Part shown: piece by piece, positions 8,774 to 16,003 of the stretch | How the letters are laid out: every line of letters starts with the position of its first letter | Numbering within the stretch: position 1 is the stretch's first letter | Source: 2-01-FULL-44-17 sp036517175 | GTDB taxonomy: Bacteria > Patescibacteriota > Minisyncoccia > 2-02-FULL-40-12 > IGHO2-01-FULL-4-A | Assembly: GCA_036517175.1 (NCBI GenBank) | Contig: DATDXQ010000019.1 | Location: 1-42,048 of the forward strand | Length of the DNA: 42,048 bases | Reading direction: 5' to 3' | Notes under the pieces: model-generated | Database searches by the model: none | What the model was told of the DNA's origin: nothing | The model's input: the letters and a program-made list of their open reading frames with translations, nothing else | Program-made: the position numbers and the translations under genes

Positions 8774-9223
8774 ATGGATATCGTAATCCAACCAAACAAA
8801 ATACTTCGCAAGAAGCTTGATCATATAGCACAAATAACACCTGAGATAACTCGGTTAGTTTCTGATATGAAAAAAAAGATGGTAGAGGCGGGTGGAGTTG
8901 GCCTGGCAGCTAACCAAGTTGGACTTGATTTACAGATATTCGTAATAGACAAGAAGCTCGCCATTGAAAATGAAGTGCCTGAAGCTTATATAAATCCGGA
9001 AATGACAGAATACTCAAAAGACGAGGCCGAAATGGAAGAAGGTTGTCTGAGTATCCCCAACTACTGGCACCAAATTAAACGAGCAAAAAAAATCAAATTA
9101 AAAGCAATCGATGAAAGTGGGAAGAAAATAAAAATAAAAGCTAAGGGATTCCTGGCACGTGTGCTTCAGCACGAGTTTGATCATCTTCAAGGAATGTTAA
9201 TCAAGGACAGAATTTCAAAATAA
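8774..9223 (+). CDS. def: Peptide deformylase
   Basis: Removes the formyl group from the N-terminal Met of new proteins. All three family motifs are present: GVGLAANQ (41-48), EGCLS (89-93, metal ligand Cys91) and HEFDH (133-137, two His ligands and the catalytic Glu). At 149 residues it is compact, lacking the usual C-terminal helix extension. It starts 11 nt after the 3' arm of the palindromic element, and fmt follows 170 bases downstream, so the two formyl-cycle genes are neighbours, separated by a candidate small RNA on the other strand. Confidence 0.95.
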   Translation: MDIVIQPNKILRKKLDHIAQITPEITRLVSDMKKKMVEAGGVGLAANQVGLDLQIFVIDKKLAIENEVPEAYINPEMTEYSKDEAEMEEGCLSIPNYWHQIKRAKKIKLKAIDESGKKIKIKAKGFLARVLQHEFDHLQGMLIKDRISK

Positions 9224-9237
9224 TAATCTCATGATAA

Positions 9238-9368
9238 CGAAAAAGCCCGGTCCAGAGAGAGAAGCTCTGGAACCGGGCGCTCGCCGAGGCGAGGTTGCCC
9301 AGAAGAGGAGAAAGGGATGCTTCCGAGCAACGTCCGACGCGGCGCACGATCAATTACTTATGTTCACT
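9238..9368 (-). ncRNA. Candidate small RNA with pyrimidine-rich (anti-Shine-Dalgarno-like) loop
   Basis: A segment of about 131 nt between def and fmt, antisense to neither body, with a near-perfect promoter and a strong intrinsic terminator but no open frame of useful length. Predicted folds: GTTGC/GCAAC closing a loop that includes TTTCTCCTCTTCT, then CTCGC-CTCG-GGCGAG-type hairpin, then the terminator. The loop is complementary to purine-rich ribosome-binding sites such as AGGAG. I do not recognise it as 6S, SRP, RNase P or tmRNA. Confidence 0.6.
9240..9278 (-). terminator. Terminator of the candidate small RNA
   Basis: GCCCGGTTCCAGAG pairs with CTCTGGACCGGGC (one mismatch/bulge), followed on the minus strand by TTTTT (9240-9244). 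Its T run orientation points to minus-strand transcription, not to def. Confidence 0.75.
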
Positions 9369-9374
9369 CTCTTA

Positions 9375-9403
9375 ATTATAGCAAATCATCATGCAAAAGT
9401 CAA
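9375..9403 (-). promoter_or_regulatory. Promoter of the candidate small RNA
   Basis: On the minus strand: TTGACT (complement of 9398-9403), exactly 17 nt, then TATAAT (complement of 9375-9380). It overlaps the first codons of divergent fmt. Confidence 0.75.
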
Positions 9404-10275
9404 GTATTAAAATAATCTTCTTCGGGTCATTCGAGTTTGCAGTTCCAGCACTGGAAGCACTGGTTTCTGTTGGCCATGATATCGTGGCCGTAGTTACCGG
9501 CCCAGATAAACCAGCTGGGCGCAAAAAGATCCTCACTCCCCCGCCTATTAAGTCTAGCGCCGAGGGCTTAAAGCTTAATGTCCTACAGCCAGAAATTCTA
9601 AAAAATAACAAAGCCTTAGCGACTAGTCTTTCATCTTTAGAACCAGAGATCGGAATTGTCGTCGGCTATGGCAAAATAATTCCGCCAGAAATTTTTAATT
9701 TACCGCTGCATGGCACACTAAACATCCATCCGTCACTGTTGCCCAAATACCGAGGCCCTTCACCAGTACAAACGGCCATACTAAACGGCGATCTTGAAAC
9801 TGGCGTAACAATTATGCAACTGGCCGAAGGAATGGACGATGGTAATATTGTAGCAAGCGTACCTTTTACTTTGTCTTCTACAGCCTCTTTGAAAGAAGCC
9901 TACTCTCAATTATTTAAACTCGGTACTGATTTATTAATAAAAACGCTGCCGGATTATTTGTCAGGCAAAATAAAACCGAAACCACAGGATCATTCCAAAG
10001 TCACCATTACACACAAATTCAAAACTGAAGACGGAGAAATAAAATCAACCGATACTGCCCAAACAGCATATAATAAAGTCCGCGCTCTCAACCCGGAACC
10101 GGGAGTATTTGTAAGGTTTGAGGATAATGGCAGAATGGTACGATTAAAAATCCTAGAAGCCAGCATGGATGGGAATCTACTAGAGTTAAGGATCGTTCAG
10201 CTCGAAGGCGGCAGAGCCATGACAGCCAAGGAATTCAGAACAGGCCATCCAAATTTTAAAAGTTTTTTGTTATAA
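9391..10275 (+). CDS. fmt: Methionyl-tRNA formyltransferase
   Basis: Formylates initiator Met-tRNA using 10-formyl-tetrahydrofolate. The 294-residue protein opens with the Rossmann strand KIIFFGSFEFAVPALE and has the catalytic block NIHPSLLPKYRGPSPVQ with Asn-His-Asp chemistry (GVTIMQLAEGMDDG). The C-terminal OB-like tRNA-binding domain is present from about residue 205. No Shine-Dalgarno site precedes the ATG, and AT-rich -10-like sequence lies just upstream, so it may be leaderless. It functions together with def upstream. Confidence 0.95.
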   Translation: MQKSSIKIIFFGSFEFAVPALEALVSVGHDIVAVVTGPDKPAGRKKILTPPPIKSSAEGLKLNVLQPEILKNNKALATSLSSLEPEIGIVVGYGKIIPPEIFNLPLHGTLNIHPSLLPKYRGPSPVQTAILNGDLETGVTIMQLAEGMDDGNIVASVPFTLSSTASLKEAYSQLFKLGTDLLIKTLPDYLSGKIKPKPQDHSKVTITHKFKTEDGEIKSTDTAQTAYNKVRALNPEPGVFVRFEDNGRMVRLKILEASMDGNLLELRIVQLEGGRAMTAKEFRTGHPNFKSFLL

Positions 10276-10290
10276 TATAATAGATGCTTA

Positions 10291-10474
10291 GGCGATTGAT
10301 GAGTAATTGCTTATAGCACCGTTGAAAGGGTGGATTGCCTGCCTCGCCGGCAGGCAGGCATGGTCGCCAAGCAGTATAATTTTCTAACTGCGAGGCGAAT
10401 CCACGCTTTCAACGGAGTGCAGCAAAATCGCTGGTTTTGTTAACGGTGATGGAAGTAATTATTCATTGATCGCC
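10291..10474. repeat. Structured palindromic element, family 1, copy 3
   Basis: Between fmt and the ABC ATPase. Outer arms 10291-10320 and 10445-10474 (GGCGATTGATGAGTAATT against AATTATTCATTGATCGCC, using G-T pairs). Middle stem CCGTTGAAAG/CTTTCAACGG leading to GTGGATT/AATCCAC. Inner hairpin TCGCC..GCAGT/ACTGC..GGCGA with TATAAT in the loop. 3' hairpin CAAAA-TCGCTGG-TTTTG. A GC palindrome is inserted at about 10339-10359. Confidence 0.75.
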
Positions 10475-10483
10475 CGCTTGCTT

Positions 10484-11224
10484 ATGTCTCAAAAAATACT
10501 TGAAGTCGAAGACCTCTTTGTGTCATTCGACAACACCAAAGTACTGGAAAACATTAACTTCAACCTGAACAAGGGTGAGGTTTTGGCCGTTATAGGACCC
10601 AACGGATCTGGGAAAACAGTTCTCTTTAGAGCTTTGCTTGGTCTTATCCCCTATTCCGGAAAGGTAAAATGGAAAGATGGATTAAAAATTGGATATGTCC
10701 CGCAAAAACTTTTAATAGACAGGTCCTTGCCGTTGACTGTCAGAGAATTTCTCAAGCTCCGATCATCTTCCAAGACAGATATGTTGCAGGCCATATCGGC
10801 TGTTGGTTTTGATATTGAACCTGCTCGCCAGCATCATCTTGAACATCACATACTCAACAGACGCATGAGCTTTCTTTCCGGAGGTGAGCTACAAAAAATT
10901 CTCATAGCCTGGTCTCTAATTGGTGATCCTGATGTGTTGTTGTTTGACGAACCTACAGCGGGGATAGATATTGGCGGAGAACAAACTATCTATAACTTGC
11001 TGCACGAACTGCAAGACAAAAGACAAATGACAATAATTATCATATCTCACGATCTCAATGTTGTTTACCAATATGCCAACAACGTAATCTGCCTAAATAA
11101 AAACCAGGTTTGTTTTGGGGAACCACATTCCGTGCTCAAACCAGAGGATCTCTCGGCTTTGTATGGCGGTGAAACTAAGTTTTATCACCACATTCATCCG
11201 GACTCTAATAGCACAGATTTATGA
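10484..11224 (+). CDS. Metal-type ABC transporter ATP-binding protein (ZnuC/MntB-like)
   Basis: Energises uptake of a divalent metal (Zn, Mn or Fe) through the adjoining permease. Motifs: Walker A GPNGSGKT, signature LSGGE, Walker B VLLFDEPTAGID and a switch His in ISHDLN. I chose the ATG at 10484 (about 246 aa); a TTG at 10466 would lie within the upstream palindromic element. The stop overlaps the permease start by ATGA, so the two are translationally coupled. No substrate-binding protein gene is near. Confidence 0.88.
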   Translation: MSQKILEVEDLFVSFDNTKVLENINFNLNKGEVLAVIGPNGSGKTVLFRALLGLIPYSGKVKWKDGLKIGYVPQKLLIDRSLPLTVREFLKLRSSSKTDMLQAISAVGFDIEPARQHHLEHHILNRRMSFLSGGELQKILIAWSLIGDPDVLLFDEPTAGIDIGGEQTIYNLLHELQDKRQMTIIIISHDLNVVYQYANNVICLNKNQVCFGEPHSVLKPEDLSALYGGETKFYHHIHPDSNSTDL

Positions 11225-11991
11225 ATTTTAACTCCATTAATTTTTTGCAACTAATATCGGCTCTCTTCCTGGGATTGGCTTCAGGTTATTTGGGTTCGTT
11301 TATGGTTCTGCGGCGCATGGCCCTTGTTGGTGATGCCCTGTCACATGTCGCCCTTCCCGGTGTTGCCCTGGGCCTTATATTCAGTTTCAATCCTATGTTT
11401 GGAGCATTTGCGACACTGTTTGCGGGCATAGTCGGAATATGGCTAATCGAACAAAAAACCGATCTTTCGACTGAGTCATTGGTCGGATTATTTTTCACTG
11501 TCGCACTCGCTCTTGGTGTTTTACTGACTCCAGAGCCGGAACTTCTTGAAGCTCTTTTCGGAGACATATCCCGCACTTCAACCACAGACACCTTATTAGC
11601 AGTTATTTTTTCCCTGGTCATAATTTTTGTAATGCGCAAACTCTCCAGTGGTTTAATTCTAGGAACGATATCTCCAGACCTGGCAAAAACTGCGGGAGTA
11701 AAACCGGCGCGAATTAATTTCTTATTTATGCTTCTGGTAGCCCTGATTGTTGCCATAGGCATCAAATCAGTTGGAACTTTATTAATGGGTGCCTTGGTTG
11801 TAATACCAGCAATCGCATCCAAAAACATTTCTTCAAGCATGGCTGGTTACAATTGGAATTCTGGCATTATAGGCCTGCTGAGTTTAACCGCAGGTATTAT
11901 TATTGCCAATATCTTTGGCTTAGTTCCAGGCCCCATTGTTGTTCTTGTAAGCGCGGTAATATTTTTTGTTACTCTTGCGTTTAGAAAATAG
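11221..11991 (+). CDS. Metal-type ABC transporter permease (ZnuB/MntC-like)
   Basis: A 256-residue membrane protein of the ABC-3 family with about eight hydrophobic segments. The family hallmark RRMALVGDALSHVALPGVALG follows the first helix (about residues 25-45), and GTLLMGALVVIPA marks the coupling region with the ATPase. Overlaps the ATPase gene by 4 nt. Substrate cannot be told apart from sequence (Zn, Mn or Fe). The promoter of the next orphan gene lies inside its last codons. Confidence 0.88.
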   Translation: MNFNSINFLQLISALFLGLASGYLGSFMVLRRMALVGDALSHVALPGVALGLIFSFNPMFGAFATLFAGIVGIWLIEQKTDLSTESLVGLFFTVALALGVLLTPEPELLEALFGDISRTSTTDTLLAVIFSLVIIFVMRKLSSGLILGTISPDLAKTAGVKPARINFLFMLLVALIVAIGIKSVGTLLMGALVVIPAIASKNISSSMAGYNWNSGIIGLLSLTAGIIIANIFGLVPGPIVVLVSAVIFFVTLAFRK

Positions 11992-12003
11992 GTGTGTTAT
12001 TAT
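11975..12003 (+). promoter_or_regulatory. Promoter of orphan gene 12042
   Basis: TTGCGT (11975-11980), 17-nt spacer, TATTAT (11998-12003). Overlaps the end of the permease gene. Confidence 0.55.
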
Positions 12004-12041
12004 CCTCTAGCTCTTTTACATATAACTATCGCGGGGTGAAC

Positions 12042-12485
12042 ATGCCAAAAAAATCCGAATTGCGCCTAATGGCACTTCAAAAAACAACTGATACTATTAA
12101 ATTTTATGATCCTGTTTATGATCCTGTTTTTACCTTCGCCAAAGACCTACTCGAAGAAATAATAGAAACCTTAACCACTCTGACCAGCAAAAATGAGTTG
12201 CTTTGGGATGGCGATACAATCACGGGGTTTAGATCAGTATTGGGTGATAAAGAAATAACTCTGTGTGTTTTTAACAACGAACCACCCGAATTCACCTATG
12301 GAGCGGTCCGACTTTACGGATATCGAATTGGAGGTGATTGCGGTCTAGATAATCTTATAAATGCCATCTATGAACAAAAAAAGAGTTCCGCCATCAAAAA
12401 AATAGGAGAAATGGAAACCTTTGATCTGGACAAAAGGCCACATCCTCCTGACGTGTTCCAACATGTAATAGAAAGATTTAGATAA
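12042..12485 (+). CDS. Orphan protein, ~147 aa
   Basis: No family recognised. I placed the start at the ATG at 12042, which follows GCGGGGTGAAC, rather than at the GTG at 11994. The product is soluble and mixed alpha/beta, with a helical N-terminal third (LEEIIETLTTLTS) and strands around GFRSVLGDKEITLCVF. It is a self-contained cassette: promoter in the upstream gene, ribosome-binding purines, terminator directly after the stop. Efp follows with its own promoter. Confidence 0.55.
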   Translation: MPKKSELRLMALQKTTDTIKFYDPVYDPVFTFAKDLLEEIIETLTTLTSKNELLWDGDTITGFRSVLGDKEITLCVFNNEPPEFTYGAVRLYGYRIGGDCGLDNLINAIYEQKKSSAIKKIGEMETFDLDKRPHPPDVFQHVIERFR

Positions 12486-12495
12486 ATATTATCCC

Positions 12496-12516
12496 AGCCG
12501 CATTAGCGGTTTTTTC
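12496..12516 (+). terminator. Terminator of orphan gene 12042
   Basis: AGCCGC-ATTA-GCGGTT followed by TTTTTC. Confidence 0.7.
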
Positions 12517-12545
12517 TTGCCAAAAATCCATCGTACTGATACAAT
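12517..12545 (+). promoter_or_regulatory. Promoter of efp
   Basis: TTGCCA (12517-12522), 17 nt, TACAAT (12540-12545), followed 14 nt later by the efp ATG: a very short leader with no Shine-Dalgarno site. Confidence 0.55.
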
Positions 12546-12559
12546 TTTATTCATCAGTT

Positions 12560-13135
12560 ATGTCCCTAGGTGTAAACGAACTAAAACCCAAAACCTTCTT
12601 CATTTTTGAAGGTCAGCCATACTTAGTGTTGGAGACACACCATCTTAAGATGCAACAACGACGACCAGTAGTCCAAACTAGGATGCGCAATCTGCTGAAT
12701 GGCAAGGTTCTTGAACGCAATTTCGCTCAATCCGACATTTTTGAGGAAGCAAACATAGAACGTAAGGAAGTTAAGTTCCTTTACTCACACCGGGATGAAT
12801 TCTGGTTTGCTAACCCGACTAATCCTTCTCAGAGATTCAAAATGGAAAAAAATATAATCGGTGAGGATTATAAGTATCTTAAGCCCAACACAATGTTGGA
12901 AGCTATATATTTTGACAATAATATAATCAGTATTGAATTGCCTATTAAAATGGAGTTCAAGGTAATAGAAGCTCCGCCAGCGATACGAGGAGATACTGCC
13001 CAGGGCGGTATTAAACAAGTTACCATAGAAACTGGAGCCATAATAAATGCCCCTCTTTTTGTTAATGAGGGTGATACAATTAGAGTAAATACTGAGACAG
13101 GAGAATATACCGAGAGGGTAGAGAAAAACAAATAG
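12560..13135 (+). CDS. efp: Elongation factor P, atypical tip loop
   Basis: EF-P relieves ribosome stalling at polyproline by entering the E site. The 191-residue protein has all three domains; the C-terminal IRVNTETGEYTERV signature is clear. The domain I tip, normally KPGKG with the modified Lys/Arg, reads K30-M-Q-Q-R-R-P36 here: the position of the modified lysine is taken by Gln33, flanked by two Arg. No modification genes (epmA/B, earP) are in the window. Transcribed alone from its own promoter. Confidence 0.93.
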   Translation: MSLGVNELKPKTFFIFEGQPYLVLETHHLKMQQRRPVVQTRMRNLLNGKVLERNFAQSDIFEEANIERKEVKFLYSHRDEFWFANPTNPSQRFKMEKNIIGEDYKYLKPNTMLEAIYFDNNIISIELPIKMEFKVIEAPPAIRGDTAQGGIKQVTIETGAIINAPLFVNEGDTIRVNTETGEYTERVEKNK

Positions 13136-13148
13136 AACCTTCCTTGGC

Positions 13149-13745
13149 TTATTCTTCCACAGAAGAGGTCCTTAACCGGGTCTTTTTATTTTTGGAAAAA
13201 AGTAATAACACAATTGGAGCCGTACCCCAGCAGAATTGAGCATTGTTCGTTGAAATATATGGCAAAATATAGGAAGGTATTTTTCCAACAATCTCTACGG
13301 GTAAGTAGGAGTACAGAACTGAAACTAACAAACCAATTATTGAAATCGACATTAATATAGCAACCAAAATTGAAGATTCACTTAGGCTTAGACGTCCCTT
13401 AAGAAATGACCTATTTAACAAACCGACAACCACCAAATATATAACAATAAAAATAGATAAGCGTAGCCAATAATCCGGCCAACTTGGCACGAGACTTTCT
13501 TTTAGTTTATCAAAATACACAAACCTCGGTTCAAGAAACACTGCCGCATATATGCTCATCAAAGCAAGAAGCATACGTGACCTCCCCAAACTAATAGCAA
13601 TGAGTAGGACTGCGAAAACAAAAAATAATATAAAAAGTTTATTATAATCAGAACCCACAGCACCGTTATCACCAGTTAGTTTCTTTATGAAATCGGAAAA
13701 ATCAGTAAGGTAAAGGAGTATTTGGGATATAATCTGATTACTCAT
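13149..13745 (-). CDS. Integral membrane protein of unknown function, 198 aa
   Basis: Five to six hydrophobic helices (about 36-54, 56-72, 93-112, 123-145, 150-165 and 170-185) and a basic C-terminal tail (SKNKKTRLRTSSVEE). No catalytic motif or named family recognised. Convergent with efp, 13 nt from its stop. A -10-like AATTATAG region precedes the start with no Shine-Dalgarno site. Confidence 0.6.
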   Translation of the reverse strand: MSNQIISQILLYLTDFSDFIKKLTGDNGAVGSDYNKLFILFFVFAVLLIAISLGRSRMLLALMSIYAAVFLEPRFVYFDKLKESLVPSWPDYWLRLSIFIVIYLVVVGLLNRSFLKGRLSLSESSILVAILMSISIIGLLVSVLYSYLPVEIVGKIPSYILPYISTNNAQFCWGTAPIVLLLFSKNKKTRLRTSSVEE

Positions 13746-13826
13746 GATTTAATTATAGCAGATTTATGCCTCCGCCAAAAAATCAATTTCATCTTGACCG
13801 TAGATTTGATAAAAACCCAATTTTTC

Positions 13827-13854
13827 TAAAAGAAAAGCCCCCTCACGGGTGGCT
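13827..13854 (-). terminator. Likely terminator of the tRNA operon
   Basis: On the minus strand AGCCACCC-GTGA-GGGGGCT followed by TTTTCTTTT. It lies about 190 bases beyond tRNA-Arg, downstream of the duplicated tRNA end. Confidence 0.55.
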
Positions 13855-13872
13855 TCGGCTATCGCCTAAAAA

Positions 13873-14065
13873 CTCGTCCTTTACCATCTCAATAAATTGG
13901 GGTGGTAAGCCAGGCAGGACTCGGTCTCGGCTCTCGTCGTCTTCCGACGACTCGGCCTGACCACCGCCTCACGGTTTGGCTCACCGATTGTTCGCCAAAC
14001 ATAGTTCCGGCGTTCTCGTCCTTTACCACCTCAATTTATTGAGGTGGTAAGCCAGGCAGGACTCG
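13873..14065. repeat. Direct repeat carrying the tRNA-Arg 3' end (att-like)
   Basis: Two ~51-bp copies, 13873-13923 and 14015-14065, 142 bp apart and differing at about six positions. Each contains the 3' end of tRNA-Arg (GGTAAGCCAGGCAGGACTCG on the plus strand) plus the adjoining palindrome TTTACCA..CTCAAT..ATTG..GTGGT. Only the second copy is joined to a whole tRNA. The 92 bases between them include GC-rich small hairpins and no gene. No other gene is visible in 13746-14044. Confidence 0.7.
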
Positions 14066-14120
14066 AACCTGCAACCACCTGCTTAGAAGGCAGGTGCTCT
14101 ATCCATTGAGCTACTGGCTC
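14045..14120 (-). tRNA. tRNA-Arg (anticodon TCT)
   Basis: Full cloverleaf: acceptor GAGCCAG/CTGGCTT, anticodon arm CCTGC-CTTCTAA-GCAGG, T arm GCAGG-TTCGAGT-CCTGC, encoded CCA at 14045-14047. Third gene of the tRNA operon. Confidence 0.95.
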
Positions 14121-14131
14121 CCAAGAAGGGG

Positions 14132-14222
14132 TGGTGCCGCTGGTCGGATTCGAACCGACACGGGCCATCGGCCCAGCGGATTTTAAGTCCGCTGCGTCTG
14201 CCAATTCCAGCCACAGCGGCAC
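14132..14222 (-). tRNA. tRNA-Leu (anticodon TAA)
   Basis: Type II tRNA with a long variable arm (GGGCCGATGGCCC region). Acceptor GTGCCGC/GCGGCAC, anticodon loop CTTAAAA, T arm GTCGG-TTCGAAT-CCGAC, encoded CCA. Confidence 0.95.
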
Positions 14223-14264
14223 AAAAGATGCTGTGTATTTCTACACTCAAAAGGAGCGTAGGAG

Positions 14265-14341
14265 TGGTGGGGCCTCTGGGGCTCGAACCCAGGACCAAAC
14301 GATTATGAGTCGCTTGCTCTGACCAACTGAGCTAAGGCCCC
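14265..14341 (-). tRNA. tRNA with anticodon CAT, probably tRNA-Ile2 (lysidine-modified)
   Basis: Cloverleaf with anticodon loop CTCATAA and encoded CCA. The anticodon arm and its flank (GCGACTCATAATCG, then TTTGGTC) resemble bacterial tRNA-Ile2 more than elongator Met. That reading implies TilS modifies C34 so that it decodes AUA. First gene of the operon. Confidence 0.85.
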
Positions 14342-14353
14342 CCACACCTAACA

Positions 14354-14383
14354 ATTATATCACAATAACTAGTCTATTGTCAA
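14354..14383 (-). promoter_or_regulatory. Promoter of the tRNA operon
   Basis: On the minus strand TTGACA (complement of 14378-14383), 18 nt, TATAAT (complement of 14354-14359), ending about 13 nt before the first tRNA. It sits directly after the dnaJ stop. Confidence 0.8.
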
Positions 14384-14386
14384 ATA

Positions 14387-15457
14387 TTAAGTGGTAAGTT
14401 CGCCTTCCAATTCCTCCACCAATTTCTTTGCTTTATTGTTCAGCTTCTTAGGTATAAGAATATTAATCTTTACTACCTCATCTCCCCTTGGCTTACCCCA
14501 AATACCGAGACCAGATAGTTTAATCTCCTCTCCGCTTTGTATTCCAGCAGGCACATCTATCTCTTTTTCGCCATCAATTGTGGGAACCCTTAATTTGGCA
14601 CCGAGTAAGGCGTCTGTTAATTTTAAAGGCAAATCATAAACAAGATCATTACCGACTCGCTTAAACCTACTGTCTTGTTCAACTCTTACCTCAACATAAA
14701 GATCACCCGATTTCACAGCACGGAACCCAGCGTTTCCCTCCCCCTTTACAAACAAGACCTCTCCGTTTTTTAATCCAGATGGAATTTCTAAATCAAGTGA
14801 TTTCTTAGACTTCCTAATGCCCTCCCCCTTACACTCTCTACAGTTTTCTTTTGGAACCTTGCCAATACCGTGACAAACTCGGCAAACAGCCACTCTAGTT
14901 ATGTTACCAAAAAATGAGGCCGACGTTTCCCTAACCTCTCCTCTACCATTACAAGCTGGACAATCTACTAAGCCCTTTCCCTTGGCCCCGCCACTGCCGC
15001 CACACTCGTTGCAAGCCAAATCTCTATTAAGTTCAATGTTTTTAACCGCACCCCTAGCCACATCTTTTAATGTCAATGTCATGGCAATTTTTATATTTCC
15101 ACCTGAAGCCTGATCATTTCCCCTACCACCAGACTGTCTAAATCCTCCGCCAAAAGCCCCGCCAAATAAATCAAATAGATCTTCGAGATTTACCTCCTGA
15201 TTAAACCCTCCGGAGAACCCGCCAAATGGTCCCTGGGAACCAAAACCACCAGGCGGCGCTGAACCGAACTGGTCATATTGAGCACGCTTCTCAGGATCAG
15301 ATAACACCTGATAAGCCTCATTTATCTCCTTGAACTTCTTCTCGTCCCCACCCTGCTTGTCAGGATGGTGCTGATGAGCCAGCTTACGGTACGCCTTCTT
15401 TATTTCTTCCGGAGAAGAGTTTTTAGTTACACCTAGTGTTGTATAGTAGTCAGACAT
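14387..15457 (-). CDS. dnaJ: Chaperone protein DnaJ
   Basis: Co-chaperone that stimulates DnaK ATPase and delivers substrates. The 356-residue type I protein has the J domain with HPD (in HQHHPDKQ, about residues 29-34), a Gly/Phe-rich linker (about 70-115), four zinc repeats CNECGGSG, CPACNGRG, CRVCHGIG and CRECKGEG, and the C-terminal substrate domain. It is transcribed alone, away from hrcA-grpE-dnaK, with no CIRCE upstream. A TATATAACC segment directly precedes the ATG, pointing to a very short leader. Confidence 0.96.
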   Translation of the reverse strand: MSDYYTTLGVTKNSSPEEIKKAYRKLAHQHHPDKQGGDEKKFKEINEAYQVLSDPEKRAQYDQFGSAPPGGFGSQGPFGGFSGGFNQEVNLEDLFDLFGGAFGGGFRQSGGRGNDQASGGNIKIAMTLTLKDVARGAVKNIELNRDLACNECGGSGGAKGKGLVDCPACNGRGEVRETSASFFGNITRVAVCRVCHGIGKVPKENCRECKGEGIRKSKKSLDLEIPSGLKNGEVLFVKGEGNAGFRAVKSGDLYVEVRVEQDSRFKRVGNDLVYDLPLKLTDALLGAKLRVPTIDGEKEIDVPAGIQSGEEIKLSGLGIWGKPRGDEVVKINILIPKKLNNKAKKLVEELEGELTT

Positions 15458-15550
15458 GGTTATATAAAAATACTTATAAAACTTGACTTATTTAATAATA
15501 ACGGTTACCATATTATAGCAATCCTTGTTATTTGAAAAGAGGTTCAAAAT

Positions 15551-15991
15551 ATGGCAAAGGTTAGAAGAGAAGTCCGTGAAACAGTAGATTTAGATGGAAT
15601 CGCCACAATTATAACTAGCCTGTGGGCTAAGGAAAAGCCGCCTTTTATGTCTACACAAGTTTCGGTTATAAAAAACTCGATTTGGGTTATACACAATATA
15701 GAACTGGGACCATTAAAAATACATTTAATTAATCAAGGAATTTTTACTGAAATCGCAACGAAGGAGATCGCAGACGCCTTTTATATAATATTTAATAGGC
15801 TTAAAATCAAGAACCCAAATATACAAGGGCTGAGGGTGGCTGAGAACCAAGGGCTTCTAGTTATTTCGTATTCTCTTGTGTTCTGGATTCCAAATCCAAC
15901 AGGACAAGAATCTTCACAAGAATCTTCGGTTACCACGAATGATCTTCCGCTCAAGTGTGCATCTTGGGGTCCCCACCTTTTTGGAGGATGA
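15551..15991 (+). CDS. Orphan protein, 146 aa
   Basis: No family recognised. N-terminal two thirds read as a compact alpha/beta domain (strands SVIKNSIWVIHNIELG and GLLVISYSLVFWIP); the tail is Ser/Glu/Gln-rich (QESSQESS) and ends in CASWGPHLFGG. GAAAAGAGG lies about 9 nt before the ATG. A TTGACT at 15484 and TATTAT at 15511 are too far apart (21 nt) to be a sure promoter. Its terminator lies in the 3' coding end of the convergent membrane gene. Confidence 0.55.
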   Translation: MAKVRREVRETVDLDGIATIITSLWAKEKPPFMSTQVSVIKNSIWVIHNIELGPLKIHLINQGIFTEIATKEIADAFYIIFNRLKIKNPNIQGLRVAENQGLLVISYSLVFWIPNPTGQESSQESSVTTNDLPLKCASWGPHLFGG

Positions 15992-16003
15992 TATAATACC
16001 AAT

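Noticed and set aside
9238..9368. Known housekeeping RNAs (6S, SRP, tmRNA, RNase P) for the small RNA
   Set aside because: I could not find the conserved motifs of any of these (for example the GGAA tetraloop domain of SRP RNA or the RNase P core); the length is also too short for tmRNA or RNase P.
6457..10474. T-box or other known riboswitch in the family-1 elements
   Set aside because: No T-box bulge (TGGNACC) or recognisable ligand-binding core; the same element precedes functionally unrelated genes.
11286..11840. 184-codon open frame opposite the ABC permease
   Set aside because: It is antisense to a clear ABC-3 permease and its Arg/Ser/Thr-rich product is typical of a shadow frame.
14131..14322. 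Open frames across the tRNA operon
   Set aside because: They lie on tRNA-Leu and tRNA-Ile2 and have no start signals.
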